Shown piece by piece: positions 1-12,531 of a stretch of 64,000 bases of DNA (its first letter is position 1; every line of letters begins with the position of its first letter). The notes under the pieces were generated by a model that saw only the letters and a program-made list of their open reading frames with translations, was not told where the DNA came from and searched no databases. The position numbers and the translations under genes are program-made. The stretch covers positions 66,916,056 through 66,980,055 of the forward strand of contig CM049310.1 of assembly GCA_026874595.1 (NCBI GenBank), in the 5' to 3' direction. Origin of the DNA: Sipunculus nudus. Taxonomy: Eukaryota; Annelida; Sipuncula; Golfingiida; Sipunculidae.

Positions 1-478
1 ATATCCCACCCACATGCAATCCCGATGCATCTGTGATTGTTCGGCAATATTCAGCTATCATCTGTAACAATCCTGGGATGCTCAGCATTTGCTGACAAGC
101 CATCTGCGAACATTCGGCAAACATCACCGATTCATAGGCACACATCTGCCAAACATCACAAAAATTTTCACGGGCTTGGTGAGGGGATTAGTCGGAGATC
201 CTCGGCGACCATAGCCGAAGTATCACTAACTACTCGCACGGTATTAACTTAGCAGAATAATCACAAGTCAAATTTATAAAAACACTGCTCCGATTTTTCA
301 ACATTTTTAACGAAGGCAGTTTCAACCCATCGCCCTAATTTTTTATTTGCCGAACATCGCAAGAGGCCAAAACCCAAGTGAGACTGAGGCATAAATCGCC
401 ATTGTATGGAAGGGGCTTAGTCCGGCAGCAAAAGGTCATTTTTTTTTGCTAACTTTTTTTATGGTCTTAAGTTTTTTG
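1..478. other. unassigned AT-rich DNA
   Basis: I see no supportable gene here. Phrases like 'cggcaaacatca' and 'gccgaacatcgca' recur loosely, which may reflect a degraded short repeat, but no unit can be defined. Confidence 0.5.
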
Positions 479-506
479 CTTGCCGGAAATCTTCGATTTC
501 GGCAAG
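479..506 (+). repeat. terminal hairpin of the core-repeat element
   Basis: The arms cttgccggaaatc and gatttcggcaag pair around a 'ttc' loop with one bulged G. The same hairpin is at 37674-37701 and, reversed, at 36102-36129 and (with one change) about 36020-36047, so it is a conserved terminus and not chance. Confidence 0.75.
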
Positions 507-870
507 CATGTTGGTCAGCTCCGTATGCCTGTTTGTTTGTTTGTATGTCTGTGTGTCTGTCTGTCTGTCTGTCTCCACCCGCAAATGCACAGTTTTGCAG
601 CGATCTCTTTAAAACTTACACAGTTGATAGAAAACCAAAAGTCCTCGAAGCCTATTGATTTTTTTTAATATCGGTCAAAGGTCAAGGTCAAGGTCATCGA
701 AAAACGTCGTTTATTTTCGCCATAACTTCCTCAATATCAGTCCTATCTTTACAAACTTATTTTTGCCGTCTTGTCTCAAACTTGTATCACTTTGTCAGTT
801 TGTCTGTCTGTTTGTCAGTTGTCCTCAATTTCGCCTGCTTGCTGGTTCCTGCGTCTTACAATAGCATTCT

Positions 871-1870
871 ACAGGCCACGGTTTTGCAGGAATCCTTTTG
901 AAACTGGTACAACTTATGTCTTACAGTAATATCTCAAAACATATTTTTCATTTTCATGATATGGCCACTAGGGGCGCTGCACAACAACCTCCCCTACATA
1001 TCATCTTTTGGCCCTATCTCCAAAACTATAAATCTTGGTTGCATAAATTAAAGCTTATTTTCTTCCTCTAAGTCTTCTCCAAAACCTGGTTAAGTCATCT
1101 GGTCTCAATCTTGTGTCATTTTGTCAGTCCAGCTGTCTGACATCTCAGTTGTCCTCAATTATGCCCGATTGCTGGTTCTTGCGTCTTAAAATAGCATTCT
1201 ACAGGCCACAGTTGTGCAGGAATCCTTTTGAAACTGGTACAACTTATGTCTTACAGTAATATCTCAAAACATATTTTTCATTTTCATGATATGGCCACTA
1301 GGGGCGCTGCACAACAACCTCCCCTACATATCATCTTTTGGCCCTATCTCCAAACTATAAATCTTGGTTGCATAAATTAAAGCTTATTTTCTTCCTCTAA
1401 GCCTTCTCCAAAACCCGGTTAAGTCATCTGGTCTCAATCTTGTGTCATTTTGTCAGTCCAGCTGTCTGACATCTCAGTTGTCCTCAATTATGCCCGATTG
1501 CTGGTTCTTGCGTCTTAAAATAGCATTCTACAGGCCACAGTTGTGCAGGAATCCTTTTGAAACTGGTACATCTTATGTCTTACAGTAATATCTCGAGACA
1601 TATTTTCATTTTCATGATATGGCTACTTGGGGGCGCTGCACTACAACCTCCCCGACATATCATTTTTTGGCCATATCTTTTAAGCTAAAAACTTCAATTA
1701 CATAAACTATAGCTCATTTCCTTTCTCTGAACTTTCTCCATAACCTTGTTTAGTCATCTGGTCTCAATGTTGTGTTACTTTGTCAGAATGTCTGTCTGTT
1801 TGTCAGGTGTCTCAATTTTGCCTGCTTGCTGGTTCATGCGTCCTACATATAACATTCTTCAGTCCTCAGT
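871..1870 (+). repeat. 330-bp tandem monomers
   Basis: The anchor 'acaggccac' occurs at 871, 1201 and 1530, giving spacings of 330 and 329, with a degenerate fourth copy near 1860. Copies 1 and 2 are nearly identical over their whole length, so that duplication is recent. Each monomer carries a 'tggccactaggggcgctg'-type block (about 962, 1292, 1620). Related monomers fill 38072-39500. Confidence 0.85.
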
Positions 1871-1974
1871 TTTGATGGAATCACTTTTTAACTTACATAT
1901 ATCATACGTCTTACAGATTTCTGGAAGTTCTATGTGTATTGTCTAAATAGGTCAAACTTATTTTTTTCCTTTTA

Positions 1975-2340
1975 GAAAACAGCCGCCAGATGGCGCTGCA
2001 GCAATCATTATTATGCCATATCTCCAAAACTATAGACAGTGTCACAACATTGATTGCAGCAACTGAAACTAGATTTAATGCGTTTATCCTTGTGGGGACT
2101 CTGTCATATTCTGCAGGGGTTAAATTTTAATCATACATCAAATATATATATAATAAAAAATAAAATACCTCGAAACTTAATTTTTTCCTTTAAGGAAATA
2201 GCCGCCAGATGGTGCTGCAGCAATCATTATTGTGCCATATCTCCAAAATTATAGATAGTGTCACAACATTGATTGCAGCATCTGAAACTAGATTTAATGC
2301 GTTTATCCTCGTTGGGACTCTGTCATATTCTTCCATTACC
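1975..2340 (+). repeat. 220-bp direct duplication
   Basis: About 135 bp beginning 'gccgccagatgg' at 1982 recurs at 2202 with few changes (both run through 'gatttaatgcgtttatcct'). The duplication is inside the core-repeat element and is distinct from its 330-bp monomers. Confidence 0.8.
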
Positions 2341-2639
2341 ATGGTGACCTAATATAGGTTACAATTCTTGATTTTCAGTCCTATCTTTACAAACTTTAGC
2401 TTAATTTCTTCCTCTGGGTCTTCTCCAGAACTAATTTTTGCCGTCTTGTCTCAAACTTGTATCACTTTGTCAGTTTGTCTGTCTGGTCATCAAAATTGTT
2501 CAATATCTTATTTTCTTCATTACTTTTTTAATATTGATCTCCATAAACTTTGGCTTATTTTCTTCCTCATCGATGTTGCTCATTCATTTGATTATCTTTA
2601 CATCATTTCCGGCAAGCGCTCGACCTATGGTCGTCTAGT

Positions 2640-4419
2640 TATTTGTTTGCTGTGTCTATATCAGCATCTTCAGTACACATTTTGTAGAGGAATAGGGTGA
2701 TACACAGGAAATACTCCTTTGTACTTTGAAGGCGATCCTGATCACCACCATGAGATTTCTCTATCCCAACCAAAGCCCATGGTAATTATTTCGACACCAA
2801 CCATGCACCAATGAGTTCGTTTAGCATGAAAAACATTTTCTGTGAAAAACACAGCACAGTTTGATAAAATCCTGGCGGAATTAGTGGTATTTGCTACTTT
2901 CTATTTTTTTTATGATATCTGGGTAATGTATCTGTCCGGCTCAGATCACAAATATGCTCCAGCCTCTTCAAAAGCTGTTGTAAAAGTAAAGTTGCACTGT
3001 GCCACCAGTACTTATATAAATATCTTTTGAGACACAGAAACTCAGTAAATGGAAAAAATATTCCTCTGAGTGAGGCAGGAACACGGCTACACAGCTCAGA
3101 CAGGTGGATCTCGGAATCAACTAGTACAGTCTCTACCCGACTGACATGCATTCAATCCTTCATGATTTAGCTAAAGGATGTATGATCTTCTACGGGATCC
3201 TGACAAAAATTATTTCTTGACCAATTCCTGAATCATCAGCAGGATAGACTAAAGGTTTCAAGTCCAAGACCTGTAATAATTCTTGCGATAAGCACCGTTT
3301 AAGTGCCGTAAATTTCATTTATAAAACATATTACTTCTTTAGAGTAGGAAAGCTTTAAATCGCACCCTAATATTATGCAGACTCCCTATTCAAATTCAGA
3401 ACTTTAAGTGCAAACAAAGAGGAATGCTGAAAAATATAGTATTACAAAGCAGACCTTGTATATTGAAATATGATTGTATAGCTGACATATGAGTTTGGCG
3501 ACATTATTCAATAAGGTAGACAATACATTTTAATTCTCATAAATTTCCATATAGCAATAAGGAAAAGAAGACGATCGTGAAATTCCATAATAACATTTTC
3601 TTACCTTATGCATGCCACCAACAGCCTTGGCTGTACGTTAATCTATATATAGTTGACATTAACGAAACATGAGCTTAACTGAGATATTCTTGAAATCCGT
3701 GTCCCAACCTATAGCCAACTACTAGCCAACAAGTATTCCTTGTGATTAGAGCCCCTTCCCCATATGACAGTTTATATATATAAGCACCTACTAAAGTCCA
3801 AGGTCATCATCTTTTTTTTATTTCTTGGGAAATGTCGCTTAGTCATCCTCGTGCATTAATTGATGTATTATTAAATGTATGTTAGTAATAAATCAGCGAT
3901 TTTTTTAGCCATAGGCTGTTCACGGCGAATCAGAAAGACCTTTTTTTTACCTCATTATGATGCGTAACACAGACGGAAAATTTTTCAGGGGCGGAACATT
4001 TGATAAAACTCTAACGCATTGTCCTCATCGTTTATATAACATGAATTTTGGCGCTGAAGGTTTCAGATATTCCTGAAATATTTGATAACAAAAATGACGT
4101 CAAAAGCTTGTGTTCATCCACATCAGTTGTCATATGTTGCTATTGACCCAATTTGTATGTTTCCATAATACCATTTAAAAAATCCAATTAAATTTATGCT
4201 CATTTGGGCCTTCTTCCTCTAAAAGCTATAAAGTAATTGTCTTTTCTGGTTTAGCTACAGAAAGTGATGAAATAAGTTCAGCTTGCACAGGCAAGTCAAC
4301 AAAGTTGGCGATCACATAGCAGACGAATAATCAATATAATATAATGCTGATGGGTATATGATGCTGATGGAAGCTTGCAGCAGTATATCTGAGAATGTTG
4401 CATTATATATGATATGACT
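2640..4419. other. unassigned AT-rich DNA
   Basis: No coding frame with recognisable content, no terminal inverted repeats and no tandem unit could be seen. Short open frames lack any family resemblance. Confidence 0.5.
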
Positions 4420-5287
4420 TGACATAGTACATGCAAACACATATAACTGTTACATTTGCCATCGAACAAAGATGAATTTCTGTAAAGGTGCCATTTTGAT
4501 TTAGTTTGACTCAAATTATGTTCATTTAATCCGCCTAATACTAAATAAATTCTCGTCTATGTTGTATATATCGGGCCTTTTCAGGACACAAGGGGGAAAT
4601 AAAAAAACGATAACGGCAGTTTCGCTTTTATTGTTTCATTATGAAGGTCATACATAGGTCACAAAAAAGGATGAAGATGCTGGTATAGACAGAGCAAACA
4701 AATAATAACCCGGGGAAGTAAAACATAAAAAATATACATCCTAAATCTGTGAATGTAAGCGGCCACATATGCAAGTCCACAGGTCGATAACCTTTGACAA
4801 AAATGTAAAGACTGCATGAATGTTATGGAGAATGGGAAGGGGGGGGGGGGGGGGCGCTTCAAGTATGACTCAGCTGTCTGTTAGTATTTTCGACCCCGCT
4901 ATAATCATATATAAATATTTTTGAGAGACCAAATAGTTTTGCATGCATGTGACAGCTTTATCCGTTCGTATGTATACACCCTTCATAATACACTCTATAA
5001 AAACTTACATAATCTTTTACCATGCAAGTACCTTTAATATTATATGCAAACACATACAACTGTTTCATTTCCGACGAATAAAGATGAACTTACGTAAAGG
5101 TGCCATTTTGATTAAAATGATCCCAAACTATGCTCACATAATCCCCTTCCAACTAAGTAAAATCTCGCCTAAGTTGTACATATCAGGCCTTGTCATGACA
5201 CGGGGGGGGGGGGGGGGATAAAAACTGTGTTGATAACGGCAGTTTCGCTCTTATTGTTTCATGATGAAGGTCATACATAGGTCACAT
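4420..5287 (+). repeat. direct repeat pair, about 245 bp each, 612-625 bp apart
   Basis: Copy 1 (about 4430-4662) and copy 2 (about 5043-5287) share 'aaaggtgccattttgatt', 'gataacggcagtttcgct' and 'gaaggtcatacataggtcac' in the same order. Each holds a G-rich tract at the same place ('aagggggaaa' in copy 1, a 16-17 nt G run at 5202-5218 in copy 2), so the tract expanded in one copy only. Another G run at about 4840-4854 lies between the copies. No gene is evident. Confidence 0.8.
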
Positions 5288-5798
5288 AAAAGCATTACTA
5301 TTTTGATGTATAACAGCTGTTTTCCAGAACGTTTGATCATCTCATCATTATCTATAATTGAGTGTTTAATTAGTTAAATTTATTATCCTCGATCTGCACA
5401 ATGCTTTGAACATACGTACTAATCATGTGTTCAGTGTATTTTATGTGTTTTTTTTTCAAATGGGAGAACAGCTATACATTTAAAATGGTAGTCATTATGA
5501 CTAAAACAATACAAAAAAAATGAACTCTCTGGATCATAATACCCCAGAATTCATGTATTGGATGACCCTCTATGTCAAATGTAAAGGTAATTTTGGCAAC
5601 TTTGCTATTTTCGCATTATTTTGGCGGCCATTTTGTTTTATTCTAATAAGCAAAAACTGCCCATGGCTGACAGCAGGCCAACCAACATAGTTGTCACACC
5701 TGATATGTGGGCAAACAAAATCCACAAAGAAAGAATTTAAGACCATAAAACAAGGTTGAGTCCAGTGGCGACCAGACTAGCTAGATCGATTCACTATA
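5288..5798. other. unassigned DNA
   Basis: AT-rich sequence with poly-T and poly-A tracts. I see nothing else in it. Confidence 0.5.
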
Positions 5799-5906
5799 TG
5801 ACCAGTGCCGAGGCTAATTAAGAAACACTACATAGCTAATGCCGAAGCTAAACAGGACCCCCTGTATGACCAGTGTCTAGGCTAACTGGGATACACTACA
5901 TCACCC
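5799..5906 (+). repeat. short minisatellite, three degenerate units of about 34 bp
   Basis: Units begin 'gaccagtgccgaggctaa', 'gctaatgccgaagctaa' and 'gaccagtgtctaggctaac', and two end in 'acactacat'. A stray related unit lies at about 6380-6417 ('gaccagtgtagagggtaa'). Confidence 0.55.
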
Positions 5907-6640
5907 AACCTTCGCTCAGCGTTAAGATCTATTGAATAATGATAGGCCCCTGATAGCGGCCTTGACTGACATTGACCGAGGTTGCTGGGGCAACCACTGT
6001 GTACAACCATGACGGATCACATGGATCCGGACGTCACCCGGTCACCCATGCATTTACCAAACACATGCTTAAACCGGGTGGCACATGGTATTGTTTGTTT
6101 ATATTTACACCGCCAATGTAGGCCCTAGTTCCCCAGCTTTTACGAAACTTCAAACAACAAAGACGATAATATTCTTTATAACTGTTATATTTGGCATTAC
6201 TGTTGTAAATGTTTGCTCTATATTTGCTCTAATGACTTAATAATTGCAATTTTCCATTCCCAGGCGCCGCAGCTCGATTTCGGTGTACAACGTGATGTGC
6301 GCACAGGCGTTTGCAGGAGGTTAATCCATTTCTCCAGTCAGAAGGAGTAACTATGAACACCAAATTTGGATTCATCACATGACCAGTGTAGAGGGTAATT
6401 TGGATACAGTGCATTCCATTGCAGAAAAACTGAACGATCCTTATTGTGTTATACAGACGCTTGAGTAAAACAACCACTACATTACTCATAATGAATATAT
6501 TGAACCATGGCAAGGAACAAGGCTGCTTTAGAAGGTCTGCCAAAGAAAATCAAAGGTCTCTTCACGGTTCAATGATGGATTCTGACAGCCAATTTAGGAA
6601 TGGTCTGCGTGACAATTTTCCATTGAGTGAATTATGTACG
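5907..6640. other. unassigned DNA
   Basis: Moderate GC sequence. Frames of about 100 codons open on both strands around 6229-6766, but neither shows a domain, a biased composition or splice context that would support a gene. Confidence 0.45.
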
Positions 6641-6654
6641 TTACTCTACAAGTT

Positions 6655-6800
6655 CTCCTTCCTAATTCACCTCGTGAGTGAAAGACGTGTGTACGTACAT
6701 TACTGTACAGAACCTGCCCATACAGATCTCGTGAGTGAAAGACGTGTGTTCGTACAGTTAAACTGAACAAAACCTGCCTACAGACCACCTTGTGAGTCCA
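6655..6800 (+). repeat. 58-bp tandem repeat, about 2.3 copies
   Basis: 'ctcgtgagtgaaagacgtgtg' type blocks begin at 6669 and 6727, each followed by 'cgtaca' and 'aacctgcc'. A third, degenerate copy starts near 6787. The overlapping open frames are products of this repetition. Confidence 0.7.
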
Positions 6801-7206
6801 AGGAGAGTAAGAATTCCGCGTGGGCGAGTGCCAATTCAAACCTTCAAACTAAATACAGAGACGACATATTTAATTAAGATCACGGATATGACATCTTACC
6901 AGAAACTGCTCGTAGACTATACCTGAGCTTGTATTCGTTTGTTGTGCCTTAAGTTTGTTAGAAAATTATATTTCGAGGACTACTGACTTCCTGTGAGACC
7001 CAGTGTTTTTGCTACACTTGCCTCCTGCCGATTGCGACTTTTCTGCCAATGGAGTTCCAAGCCTACAAACATCTTGACATTGAGTCCCACATTTCATATC
7101 AAATTATGTTGCAATTATTGTAACAGTAAGCTCATAATGACAGTCCTTTGCATAGCATAACTTATTTTCGTAACATTTTTACATAACAATACGTGCTAAA
7201 TGAATA
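6801..7206. other. unassigned DNA
   Basis: I see no gene, repeat or element end in this stretch. Confidence 0.5.
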
Positions 7207-7398
7207 GGTGGTTTTATGTGATACATATGGCAACAGCAGGTGGTTTATTGTGATACATATGGTGACAAAAGGTGGTTTTATCTGATAATAATGGCGACAA
7301 CAGGTTGTTTTATGTGATACATATGGTCACAACAGGTGGTTTTATGTGATACATATGGCGACAGCAGGTGGTTTTATGTGATGCATATGGCGACAAAA
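7207..7398 (+). repeat. 32-bp minisatellite, six units
   Basis: Units start 'ggtggtttta' at 7207, 7239, 7271, 7303, 7335 and 7367. The unit is roughly ggtggttttatgtgatacat plus atggcgacaaca. The spacing is exactly 32 bp, and substitutions differ between units. Confidence 0.9.
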
Positions 7399-8231
7399 AC
7401 CCTTTAAAGAACCCTTTAAAAGACGAAATTCATGTTGACCTTGGCCTACAAACCTGTCGGGCTTCACACTTTATTAGTGTCTTGCTAAAGGATATGGAGC
7501 TAATATAACACTATACACAGGGAATATTAACAATATGAACAATAACGGGGTGACCTTAAAGTAAGGCAAGGGGCTGCTTTGGAGACCTCTCCGTCTTAGC
7601 GGGAAGAAATTGCCTGCAAACCAGTATTTGCGCGATTTAGGAAGCTGCATTTCTGTAATAAATCGCCAAAATGACCCATGACTTTCCATAAAGGTGACAG
7701 AATGTACGGCCCCGGCCAGGCCCTAAGTGACGTGAGGCTACATGAGAGTGAATACACTCTCTCTAGAGGCGTTTATGTATTTCAATGATCCGAGCTGTAC
7801 TATAAATACAGCGGTCATAGAATGCAGTGGCAAAACCTCTTCTTTATTTTCACTGTCTGTTTAATGTTATGGACCGATGGAATTAACATGGGCCTTCAGC
7901 AAGCTCTAAGTTACTGTGACAATAATAAAAGTACCTTTCGCGCAAAAAATAATAAAATTAATAATCGAAAATCTGTACTATAAATCTATCCTTTGGACTG
8001 CATATATAAAAGTGTCAAGTGTTGTTAACAAACACAACGAATGGTACTGCCATAATAAAATATAATCCATAAAATATATCATAAACCTGTTTTTTTAACT
8101 TAGAGTGCATGCCAAATACTCAAAATATCAAATTAATCATATTCATGGAAATAGCTTCCAATGTGTGTTGACTGCAATAGAATTACGTGAAAGTAGTCTT
8201 GTTTACACCTGATGCTGATCCTTAAAACGAC
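7399..8231. other. unassigned DNA
   Basis: No gene could be supported. A 71-codon minus frame at 7474-7689 has no recognisable content. Confidence 0.5.
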
Positions 8232-9822
8232 AACAAACTACAGGAAACCAGTCAGTGAAACTTAATGACTATAGGAACCTGTAGAAAATCAGTCAGTGAA
8301 ATTAACTCACTAAATCAAACTACAGGAAATCAGTCAGTGAAACTTAATGACTACAGGAACCTGTAGGAAATCAGTCAGTGAAATTAACTCACTCAAACAA
8401 ACTACAGGAAATCAGTCAGTGAAATTTACTCACTCAAACAAACTACAGGAAATCAGTCAGTGAAATTTACTCAAACAAACTACAGGAAATCAGTCAGTGA
8501 AATTTACTCAAACAAACTACAGGAAATCAGTCAGTGAAATTTACTCAAACAAACTACAGGAAATCAGTCAGTGAAATTTACTCAAACAAACTACAGGAAA
8601 TCAGTCAGTGAAATTTACTCAAACAAACTACAGGAAATCAGTCAGTGAAATTTACTCAAACAAACTACAGGAAATCAGTCAGTGAAATTTACTCACTAAA
8701 ACAAAATACATGAAATAAGTCAATGAAATTAACTCACTAAATCAAACTACAGGAAACCAGTCAGTGAAACTTAATGACTACAGGAACCTGTAGGAAATCA
8801 GTCAGTGAAATTTACTCACTCAAACAAACTACAGGAAATCAGTCAGTGAAATTAACTCACTCAAACAAACTACAGGAAATCAGTCAGTGAAATTAACTCA
8901 CTCAAACAAACTACAGGAAATCAGTCAGTGAAATTAACTCACTCAAACAAACTACAGGAAATCAGTCAGTGAAATTAACTCACTCAAACAAACTACAGGA
9001 AATCAGTCAGTGAAATTAACTCACTTAAACAACCTACAGGAAATCAGTCAGTGAAATTAACTCACTTAAACAACCTACAGGAAATCAGTCAGTGAAATTT
9101 ACTCAAACAAACTACAGGAAATCAGTCAGTGAAATTTACTCAAACAAACTACAGGAAATCAGTCAGTGAAATTTACTCAAACAAACTACAGGAAATCAGT
9201 CAGTGAAATTTACTCACTAAAACAAAATACAAGAAATAAGTCAATGAAATTAACTCACTAAATCAAACTACATGAAACCAGTCAGTGAAACTTAATGACT
9301 ACAGGAACCTGTAGGAAATCAGTCAGTGAAATTTACTCACTCAAACAAACTACAGGAAATCAGTCAGTGAAATTTACTCACTCAAACAAACTACAGGAAA
9401 TCAGTCAGTGAAATTTACTCAAACAAACTACAGGAAATCAGTCAGTGAAATTTACTCACTAAAACAAAATACAAGAAATAAGTCAATGAAATTAACTCAC
9501 TAAATCAAACTACAGGAAACCAGTCAGTGAAACTTAATGACTACAGGAACCTGTAGGAAATCAGTCAGTGAAATTTACTCACTCAAACAAACTACAGGAA
9601 ATCAGTCAGTGAAATTTACTCACTAAAACAAACTACAGGAAATAAGTCAATGAAATTAACTCACTAAAACAAACTACAGGAAATAAGTCAATGAAATTAA
9701 CTCACTAAAACAAACTTCAGGAAATCAGTCAGTGAAACTTAATGACTACAGGAACCTGTAGGAAATCAGTCAGTGAAATTTACTCACTCAAACAAACTAC
9801 AGGATATCAGTCAGTGAACAAG
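8232..9822 (+). repeat. 37/41-bp minisatellite with higher-order structure
   Basis: The basic unit is actacaggaaatcagtcagt followed by gaaatttactcaaacaa (37 bp). A second type has an extra 'cact' (41 bp) and a third reads 'gaaacttaatgactacaggaa'. The third type creates the 16-bp palindrome ctacaggaacctgtag at about 8271, 8351, 8778, 9298, 9540 and 9746. A compound block (an 'aagaaataagtcaatg' unit, then an 'aaaccagtcag' unit, then the palindromic unit) recurs near 8700, 9215 and 9470, which is higher-order repetition. No protein is implied: stop codons fill all frames. Confidence 0.93.
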
Positions 9823-9849
9823 GGAGAGTTGATCTGTGGAACAGATCTA

Positions 9850-10655
9850 GATGGTCCCCCGCCTGTTGTGAAAATAGCTCGGGGAAAACGTTGTGAAAAC
9901 CTGTATGAAATCTGAGATCGGTCAATGTCACCCACCAAGATGACCTCTGTGTTTCGACCTTGACCTAGCACTTGATAAGATACTTTAATGCTGCAAGTTT
10001 GGTCACTGCATCTCAAATTCTTTTTGAGTTATTGCGTTAACATCTTTTTTGCATTATGTGCGATATGACCTTGAAAATGCGTCAAGGTCATCCATGTTCA
10101 AACTTGACCTAGCTCTAGATGAGGTTAATCAAATTATTTTTGAGTTTTTGTGTTAATATCATTTTTTGCATTATATCTGATGTGACCTTGAAAATGCGTA
10201 AGGGTCATCAATGTTCGAATTTGACCTAGCCTTTAAAAAGGTGCATCAATGTTGAAAGTTTGGTGACTGTATCTTAAATACTTTTTAAGTTATTGCGTTA
10301 GTATCATTTTTGCATTATGTCCGATGTGACCTTGAAAGATGCGTCAAGGTCATCCATGTTCAAACTTGACATAGTCCTTGATAAATTGCATTAATGCTAC
10401 AAGCTTGGTGACTTTACTTATATTTTTAGTTATTGCGTTAACATCATTTACCATTATCGCCGCTGTGACCTTGAAAAATGTGTCAAGGTCATCAATGTTC
10501 AAACTTGACCTAGCCCTTGATGAGGTGAATAAAATTCTTTTTGAGTTATTGCGTTAACATATCTATGACGGACGGACAGACAGACTGGCGGACGGCCGGA
10601 AAGACGGACGCTCACCTTTTCTATGTCCCCAGCCAACTGCGCCTTCGGCATTAAG
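9850..10655 (+). mobile_element. TGACCTTG-hairpin repeat element
   Basis: Four monomers of about 117-144 bp each contain TGACCTTG, a 9-10 nt spacer, then CAAGGTCA (about 10066, 10183, 10327, 10465; the second has one arm mutated). Each is followed by 'catgttcaaacttgaccta' type sequence and 'gagttattgcgttaacat'. The right end is a GACGGACGGACAGACAGAC-type tract and 'ccaactgcgccttcggc'. The layout (tandem core, GAC/CAGA tail) matches the other core-repeat elements in the window, so I read it as another non-autonomous element family. The boundaries are approximate. Confidence 0.6.
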
Positions 10656-11760
10656 TGGGTCATTTATCGTCAGTGGAGGGGCAGCTGCCATAATGGAAGA
10701 AGGGTATTTCAACGATCAAGAGGATTAATTAACTGATAAGGCCTACGATCTGTCAAAATTATCCAAAAGTAGACAAAGACATTGAAGAGGAAACAATGAA
10801 TTTGATAGACATAACGATGCGCTGATATAACTGTACAAGTAGGTTGACGGGTGATTTATATTTAATTTACACGTGGCCTACACCTTATAAGTGACGACCT
10901 GGTACTCCATGTCTGGAAGTAAACGGGAGGAGTTATAAGATTGTGAATTAATTCAAGGAGCCAGTCGGCATCATTTTCTTATTCCACGTCTGCTAGTTTC
11001 CGTGAGACAGCCTTTTTCTCCCAGGATCCTCTCTGACAGGAATCTCCGGGAATGTTTGACATATCAAAGAGGGAACGTCCCTGGCTGAGCCGCGTTAGAC
11101 GCCGGGGATTTTCAGACGGACAAGAAACGGACCTTTCTCACATTAATTGTAGTGCTGTTAAGTCCAAGTTTAATTTGGGAAATTATAAAAGTTGCAGTGG
11201 CTTGACTTTTAGAGAATATCCAAAAGACATTTTTTATTAATATGATATTCGACCAATCATAGTAATGTACCCCAAACTGAGGTTAGAAGTGTTCCACAGC
11301 ACTTACAAAAGTGTGTAACGTAATGGAACGAACCTTTTACAGGCTCATGCATATTTATTTAGGTTACATGAATACAATGACCTGGTCGTTGCGCATGCGC
11401 AGATGTTTCTGGGTCGCTACCACTATTACCAAAACAATAGCTTCACGTGGTGTTTTCCATGTATCTCTCAACACATCGTATCGGATTCATTCTCTTTTAT
11501 GTTTTCCTGCCGGGATTTATTATGTCCAAGTATTGTTGATCATACTTCCTGCACCATCTCGGGTACGTAGAGCAAGGGATTATCAGTGATCAAGTGAGTA
11601 CAACTACAAGTGCAGAGAGGGGAACGTGCACGGAATCAGACACCTGTCTGAGGCGATAACGCGGGACCTGTGTGCCGGCTTGCTGTCACTGTCAGATCTG
11701 GTTCCAAAGATTTACACTGAAGATAATTTTGAGTTTGGTTCTGGATTTTCTTAACAGTTG
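10656..11760. other. low-repeat DNA with promoter-like and donor-like signals
   Basis: This part has more GC and no visible tandem structure. A perfect NRF-1-type palindrome TGCGCATGCGCA is at 11390-11401, an E-box CACGTG at about 11444, and a good splice-donor sequence CAA/GTGAGTA at 11591-11600. A 92-codon frame at 11311-11589 ends just before that donor, but its translation resembles no family I know. A host promoter and first exon on the plus strand is possible; transcript evidence would be needed. Confidence 0.3.
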
Positions 11761-12487
11761 GTTTATTTAAATTTGTGTGTCAGTGATAAAACCATTAGCA
11801 CAACCCTCGTACCTACTTCCACTCAGTGCCTTCAGTTATAAATATTTTATGAGCCATAGGCAACTCCCCCCCCCCCCCCCCATAATAATAAATTGTTAAA
11901 CAAGTGTGCTCCATGCAATTATTTTTTATTTAATGATATTTTAACTCAACTTATTCAGAGTACTCAAAATAAAGTTATCAGTTGTGTTGTCAAAAAGCTG
12001 TGTAACCAGAGTTTCCTAGAATATTAATTTTTTAATTTAAATTAATATAATATTTAAGTCTGTCATGACCTTACTTTTCCACTAATAACTTTCACTCACT
12101 TTGTTGTAAAAGTTTCTTAAAATAATTAAGCCATAAACAATAAAATAAGTGGATCCCAAAGGAAAATGATCAGCAGTATTTAGACCCATAGGTAATAAGA
12201 CAGGGATAACATTATGTGCCTAGAATGTTAAGGCAATATTTCAGCTTGTGCAACCTGTAAATCACAGGACATAAAGATACCAGATGATTGAACTTTGAAT
12301 GTATGGTTGATTTTGTTAATACATATTATATCAAATGTTAAAAGACCAAAGTGTTTCTTGTGTGATTAATGTATAAAACAAAATTGCATGACAACAAATT
12401 TGCCAACATTGATAAGGATGTGGATACTTCTTTGTACACTTAAAATTACCTGAAATGTGTTTGTATTTGTTTGTATATATGTATATA

Positions 12488-12531
<44 letters not shown>

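Larger units (their letters stand above)
479..2639 (+). mobile_element. core-repeat element, forward copy 1 (pearl/HINE-like)
   Basis: The left end is a hairpin (CTTGCCGGAAATC, loop, GATTTCGGCAAG). The right end carries TTTCCGGCAAG followed by a small GACC/GGTC stem and CTAG, so the two ends form a short imperfect terminal inverted repeat. Between them are (TGTC)n tracts, a triple AGGTCA direct repeat near 675-700, roughly 330-bp monomers, and a 220-bp duplication. The same two ends bound another forward element near 37.7-39.8 kb and, reversed, the complex at 32.4-36.1 kb. Shared termini with internal tandem repeats fit the bivalve 'pearl' and Helentron-associated (HINE) non-autonomous elements. 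No coding frame is credible; the short open frames here are driven by the TGTC repeat. Confidence 0.7.

Noticed and set aside
446-864. Cys/Val/Ser-rich small peptides resembling secreted peptides
   Set aside because: They are encoded by (TGTC)n and (TGTT)n tracts of a transposable element, with no signal peptide-processing pattern.
8232-9822. Regular repeats resembling a CRISPR array
   Set aside because: Units are contiguous with no unique spacers, the setting is eukaryotic and no cas genes exist.
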